DNA from: Opitutia bacterium
GTDB taxonomy: Bacteria > Verrucomicrobiota > Verrucomicrobiia > Opitutales > Seribacteraceae
Direction: 5' to 3'
DNA: 8,592 bases
Assembly (NCBI GenBank): GCA_002692605.1
Contig: NZLE01000014.1
Coordinates: forward strand, 2,883-11,474
In this document: in pieces, positions 5,763 through 8,592 of the stretch
Position numbering within the stretch: the stretch's first letter is position 1
Layout of the letters: every line of letters begins with the position of its first letter
The notes under the pieces: generated by a model
Database searches by the model: none
Seen by the model: only the letters and a program-made list of their open reading frames with translations
What the model was told of the DNA's origin: nothing
Translations under genes and position numbers: made by a program

Positions 5763-7322
5763 ATGGCTCTTCAATCACAAGGCCTCCGACAGGTCCAGAA
5801 GCAGACTCAAAACCTGGTTCTGGCCCCCCAGTTGCGCCAATCCCTGAAAATTCTGCAGGTTCCCGCCTTGGAGTTGCGTTCGGCCATTTTGGAAGAGTTG
5901 CAAACCAACCCCTTGCTCGAGGAGTTCGGCACCAATGACGAAAGCCTGGATGCCGAAGTCAGCGAACCCTCCCCCGACGAACCCGAGGAAAATTCAGATG
6001 AAGAATTCGGCGACGACCCCGCTGAGAATGATCCCGAAGCGAACTCCACCAAGGAGACGGAGGAAGGCGTGGAACTCGAAGACAACGCCGGGGAAGATCT
6101 CACGGATATGGATTTTTCCGACGAATTCGCCATTCTCAAGGAGATGGAGGAGGACTTGCGCGAACACTACGAACGCGAATACGAAGGGGAGGCAAAATTG
6201 GGAAATTCCGATGCCGAGGAAAAAAGAAAATTCTTTTTTGATTCATTGGTTGCGGAAACTTCCCTGCAGGAACACCTTTTGGATCAACTCAAGCTGATCG
6301 AGACTTCGGAGGGCCAGAGAAAAGCCTGCGAATTCATGATCGGCAGCTTGGACGAGAACGGATTCCTCACTACTCCACTTTCCGACCTCGGTCTGCTCTC
6401 GAACCTGCCCCTCGAGGATTTGCAAAGCGGGTTGGCCCTATTGCAAACTTTCGATCCCCTGGGAATCGCATCCACCAGTCTGCAGGATTGCCTCCTCAAG
6501 CAAATGGATGCGCGGGAGTGGCAGGAGACCCATTCCTATGAGATCGTGAGAGACCATTTTCCCTTGTTGGTGAGAAGACGGGTGCCCGAACTTTCCAGAA
6601 AACTTTCCCAACCGACGCACGTCATTCATCAGGCCTTGGAAAAGATCGCGGAACTGGACCCCGCTCCGGGAAGGAGGTTCTCGGAGGACAACAACCTGGC
6701 GGTATCCCCCGATGCGGTCGTCGAACGGGTGGGCGGAGAATGGGTCATCAGTCTGAACAACGACTATATCCCGCGCCTCAAAATCAATAAAACCTACAAG
6801 GAACTGATCAGCAAGGGAACCCTCTCCTCCAAGGAAAAGGAATACGTCCGTAATCAAATGAGAGCAGGTAAGTTTCTGATCAATTCCATCGACCAGAGAC
6901 AAAACACCATCGAACGGATCACTCGGAGAATCCTCGACCGGCAGGGAGATTTCTTCGAGGAAGGGAGTTCCAAGCTTCGGCCCATGACCATGGCCGAGGT
7001 CGCGGAATCCATCGAAGTTCACGAGACCACGGTTTCCCGGGCAATCGCCAACAAGTTTTTGCGAACCCCTCATGGCACTTTCCCCTTCAAGTATTTTTTC
7101 ACCCCGGGCTATTCGGGTAAGGACGGCGATACCGTTTCCAACACCAGTGTGAAGGAAAGCATTGGAGCGATCATCGCTCAGGAAGACACGGCCAAGCCTC
7201 TCAGTGATCAGAAAATCGTCGACCTTCTGGCGGAAAAGGAAATCAAACTGGCCCGCCGAACCGTCGCCAAATACCGCGAGGAATTGGGCATCCCCCCCAC
7301 CAACCTCCGCCGGACCTATTAG
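5763..7322 (+). CDS. rpoN: RNA polymerase sigma-54 factor
   Basis: 519 residues, somewhat longer than the roughly 480 of E. coli RpoN. Sigma-54 directs RNA polymerase to -24/-12 promoters and needs an AAA+ activator to open DNA. Region I is a Gln/Leu-rich start (1-54, LAPQLRQSLKILQ...L...NPLLEE), which contacts activators. Region II (about 53-131) is unusually acidic: 35 Asp/Glu against two Lys. Core-binding and promoter-binding regions follow, with the helix-turn-helix at about 410-430 (VHETTVSRAIANKFLRTPHG, then FPFKYFF) and the RpoN box ARRTVAKYRE intact at 497-506, ending GIPPTNLRRTY. Start: ATG with TAGAGG 11 bases upstream, overlapping the kinase stop codon. The tsaB-like gene begins 17 bp downstream. 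No activator (bEBP) gene is in the window, so the regulon cannot be inferred from here. Confidence 0.97.
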   Translation: MALQSQGLRQVQKQTQNLVLAPQLRQSLKILQVPALELRSAILEELQTNPLLEEFGTNDESLDAEVSEPSPDEPEENSDEEFGDDPAENDPEANSTKETEEGVELEDNAGEDLTDMDFSDEFAILKEMEEDLREHYEREYEGEAKLGNSDAEEKRKFFFDSLVAETSLQEHLLDQLKLIETSEGQRKACEFMIGSLDENGFLTTPLSDLGLLSNLPLEDLQSGLALLQTFDPLGIASTSLQDCLLKQMDAREWQETHSYEIVRDHFPLLVRRRVPELSRKLSQPTHVIHQALEKIAELDPAPGRRFSEDNNLAVSPDAVVERVGGEWVISLNNDYIPRLKINKTYKELISKGTLSSKEKEYVRNQMRAGKFLINSIDQRQNTIERITRRILDRQGDFFEEGSSKLRPMTMAEVAESIEVHETTVSRAIANKFLRTPHGTFPFKYFFTPGYSGKDGDTVSNTSVKESIGAIIAQEDTAKPLSDQKIVDLLAEKEIKLARRTVAKYREELGIPPTNLRRTY

Positions 7323-7339
7323 GAGTTCGTTTCCGCCCC

Positions 7340-8002
7340 ATGGCGCAGAAAGAGGATAGCCCCGGATTGGACTACGCCCTGCCTTTGGTCTTGGATGCTT
7401 CAAGTCCCATGACTCAAGTGGGCATCCCCGGAAAAACCCATTGGAGAGCCATGAAAAAGGCCGGGGAACAGGCCATGGAATCCCTCTTTCGGTGTTGCGC
7501 CGAACTGTTCGAGGAAATCAATCAGAATCTGAAGGAGGTGGATGCGATCTTTTATTGCGAGGGTCCGGGGTCCACCTTGGGTCTGCGAATCGCCGCCGCC
7601 TTCACCCGAAGTATCCAATGGGATGCCAGCGATCGAAAGGTTGAGGTTCTCAAGTACAACGCCATGGACCTGGCCACGCGAATGACCCGGCAACCCGCGC
7701 CCACTCTGCAGGCTCCTTATCGCATGGGAAGCCGGTTGGTTCGCTTCGAAGAAGGTCCGGCCATTGGAAGGAAAGAGGTCCATGAGGCGGAAAAGGCTCT
7801 GCTTGTATTTCCTCAAAGCCATCACCTCCCCGACCCGAGGAATCATCTGAAACTCCCTCAGGATGCCTCGATCATCGAGTATGACCTGGGAATGGTCCGT
7901 GGGCTCGCCGACCTGCTCCCCATCTCTTCGCCCTGCCCCGCCGCGGAACCGTTCGCCCCACAGTCCTCCACTTTTCGAAAGTGGCAACCAGGCGCCCGCT
8001 AG
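7340..8002 (+). CDS. tsaB: TsaB-like protein (tRNA threonylcarbamoyladenosine biosynthesis), divergent
   Basis: 220 residues. TsaB is the inactive ASKHA-fold partner of TsaD in making t6A at position 37 of ANN-decoding tRNAs; it acts as a scaffold in the TsaBDE complex. Supporting sequence: the N-terminal strand LVLDASSP (16-23, usual LALDTST), a helix rich in Glu with the spacing of the TsaB N-terminal half, LKEVDAIFYCEGPGSTLGLRIAAAF (64-88), where the family has L.D.DAI.V..GPGSFTGLRIG, and a C-terminal FRKW (212-215), perhaps the counterpart of the F.KW found near the end of some TsaB proteins. The middle and C-terminal half (about 100-205) do not match standard TsaB that I can recognise. 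ATG start; AGGAG at 7320-7324 overlaps the rpoN stop, with a rather long 15-base spacing. It lies between rpoN and alr in what looks like one operon. Assignment is good for the N-terminal half, weaker overall. Confidence 0.78.
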   Translation: MAQKEDSPGLDYALPLVLDASSPMTQVGIPGKTHWRAMKKAGEQAMESLFRCCAELFEEINQNLKEVDAIFYCEGPGSTLGLRIAAAFTRSIQWDASDRKVEVLKYNAMDLATRMTRQPAPTLQAPYRMGSRLVRFEEGPAIGRKEVHEAEKALLVFPQSHHLPDPRNHLKLPQDASIIEYDLGMVRGLADLLPISSPCPAAEPFAPQSSTFRKWQPGAR

Positions 8003-8026
8003 AGCGACTCCACGGAGAAAGCCGAG

Positions 8027-8592
8027 ATGAAGGGAATGCGTTGTTGGGCGGAAATTGATTTGGCAGCCTTGGAGCGGAATCTCGCTCTGATTCGAAAGGC
8101 TCTGCCTGAAAGCATACGGTACGTTTCGGTGGTCAAGGCGGATGCCTACGGCCATGGAATTCTGCCGACCGCCGCCCGCCTTATGCAAAGCGGAGTCGAT
8201 CTCTTTGCGGTTGCCAACGTACGGGAAGCCGCCGAAATCCGAGAAATGGCCTCGGGTTGGCCAATTCTCGTATTGGGCCCGCTTCTCGAAGAGGAGGATT
8301 CCGCCCTGCTCGATTATGACTTGATCGCCACCCTATCCTCCGCCGGTGAACTTACCCGCTTCCGGCGGTTGGCCCGGGAACGGAAACGCCCCATCCGCGT
8401 TCATCTGAAGCTCGATACCGGCATGGGCAGACTTGGCGCATGGTGGGAAGAAGCCAACGCTTTGATTGAGGAAACGGCGGCGACGAAGGAGGTTGAACTT
8501 TGCGGAATCCTCACTCACTTCGCGGATCCGAGCGATCCGGACTTCACCCGTTTGCAAAGAAGCCGATTTTGCGAAATTCTGGGCAATCCCCT
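8027..8592 (+). CDS. alr: Alanine racemase, N-terminal part (3' end outside window)
   Basis: The frame is open to the window edge, giving the first 188 residues of a protein expected to be about 370 long. It is a PLP-dependent fold type III enzyme that interconverts L- and D-alanine, supplying D-Ala for peptidoglycan. Motifs: WAEIDLAALERNL (7-19), the PLP-binding lysine Lys37 in VVKADAYGHG, AVANVREAAEIR, HLKLDTGMGRLG (126-137, containing the conserved Arg135), and GILTHFADPSDPD (160-172). The catalytic Tyr of the C-terminal domain lies outside the window. Start: ATG at 8027, with GGAG at 8014-8017 nine bases upstream; a second ATG at 8036 would remove only three residues and is less well placed. 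It follows the tsaB-like gene by 24 bp, so probably last or near last of the kinase-rpoN-tsaB-alr cluster as far as seen. Confidence 0.95.
   Translation, partial: MKGMRCWAEIDLAALERNLALIRKALPESIRYVSVVKADAYGHGILPTAARLMQSGVDLFAVANVREAAEIREMASGWPILVLGPLLEEEDSALLDYDLIATLSSAGELTRFRRLARERKRPIRVHLKLDTGMGRLGAWWEEANALIEETAATKEVELCGILTHFADPSDPDFTRLQRSRFCEILGNP

Noticed and set aside
6438..7403. Minus-strand open frame (321 codons) opposite rpoN and the start of the tsaB-like gene
   Set aside because: It spans two real genes antisense, with no motif or ribosome-binding site.
7400..8188. Minus-strand open frame (262 codons) opposite the tsaB-like gene and the start of alr
   Set aside because: It covers the alr start and the intergenic gap on the opposite strand and has no family features.

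Overview
The window is ordinary, densely coded bacterial chromosome: moderately GC-rich by eye, with short intergenic gaps and no mobile elements, CRISPR arrays or RNA genes that I can see. It holds nine protein genes, two of them cut by the window edges. Several features suggest the Planctomycetes-Verrucomicrobia-Chlamydiae group, perhaps Verrucomicrobiota (Opitutae-like). These are a divergent TsaB, a Hanks-type kinase beside rpoN, a free-standing DsbD N-terminal domain, and an unusual pyrimidine phosphorylase homologue. This placement is inference from protein character, not from any search.

Layout from left to right. (1) The 3' end of efp (elongation factor P, +) meets a convergent pyrimidine-nucleoside-phosphorylase-like gene (-). 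A strong hairpin that works in both directions lies between them. (2) A divergent intergenic region of about 146 bp leads to argS (arginyl-tRNA synthetase, +). (3) Convergent to argS, with only 16 bp between stop codons, is a two-gene minus-strand unit. An A-type Fe-S carrier (ErpA/IscA-like) comes first, and its stop overlaps (TGATG) the start of a secreted DsbD N-terminal-domain protein. (4) An AT-rich divergent region of about 160 bp precedes a plus-strand cluster: Ser/Thr kinase, rpoN (sigma-54), tsaB-like and alr (alanine racemase, cut by the window end). The gaps in this cluster are 14, 17 and 24 bp, so it looks like one operon.

Most genes are housekeeping: translation (efp, argS, tsaB), Fe-S assembly, cell-wall precursor supply (alr) and transcription (rpoN). 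Two things deserve attention. The phosphorylase-like protein keeps the whole family fold, but nearly every signature residue for phosphate and pyrimidine binding is substituted in an otherwise gap-free alignment, so it is probably not a normal thymidine phosphorylase. The kinase directly upstream of rpoN has no sensor or membrane part, has Asn in place of the catalytic-loop Lys, and has no Ser/Thr in its activation loop. Together with an unusually long acidic region in the sigma-54 protein, this raises the untested idea of a kinase-sigma-54 regulatory pair.
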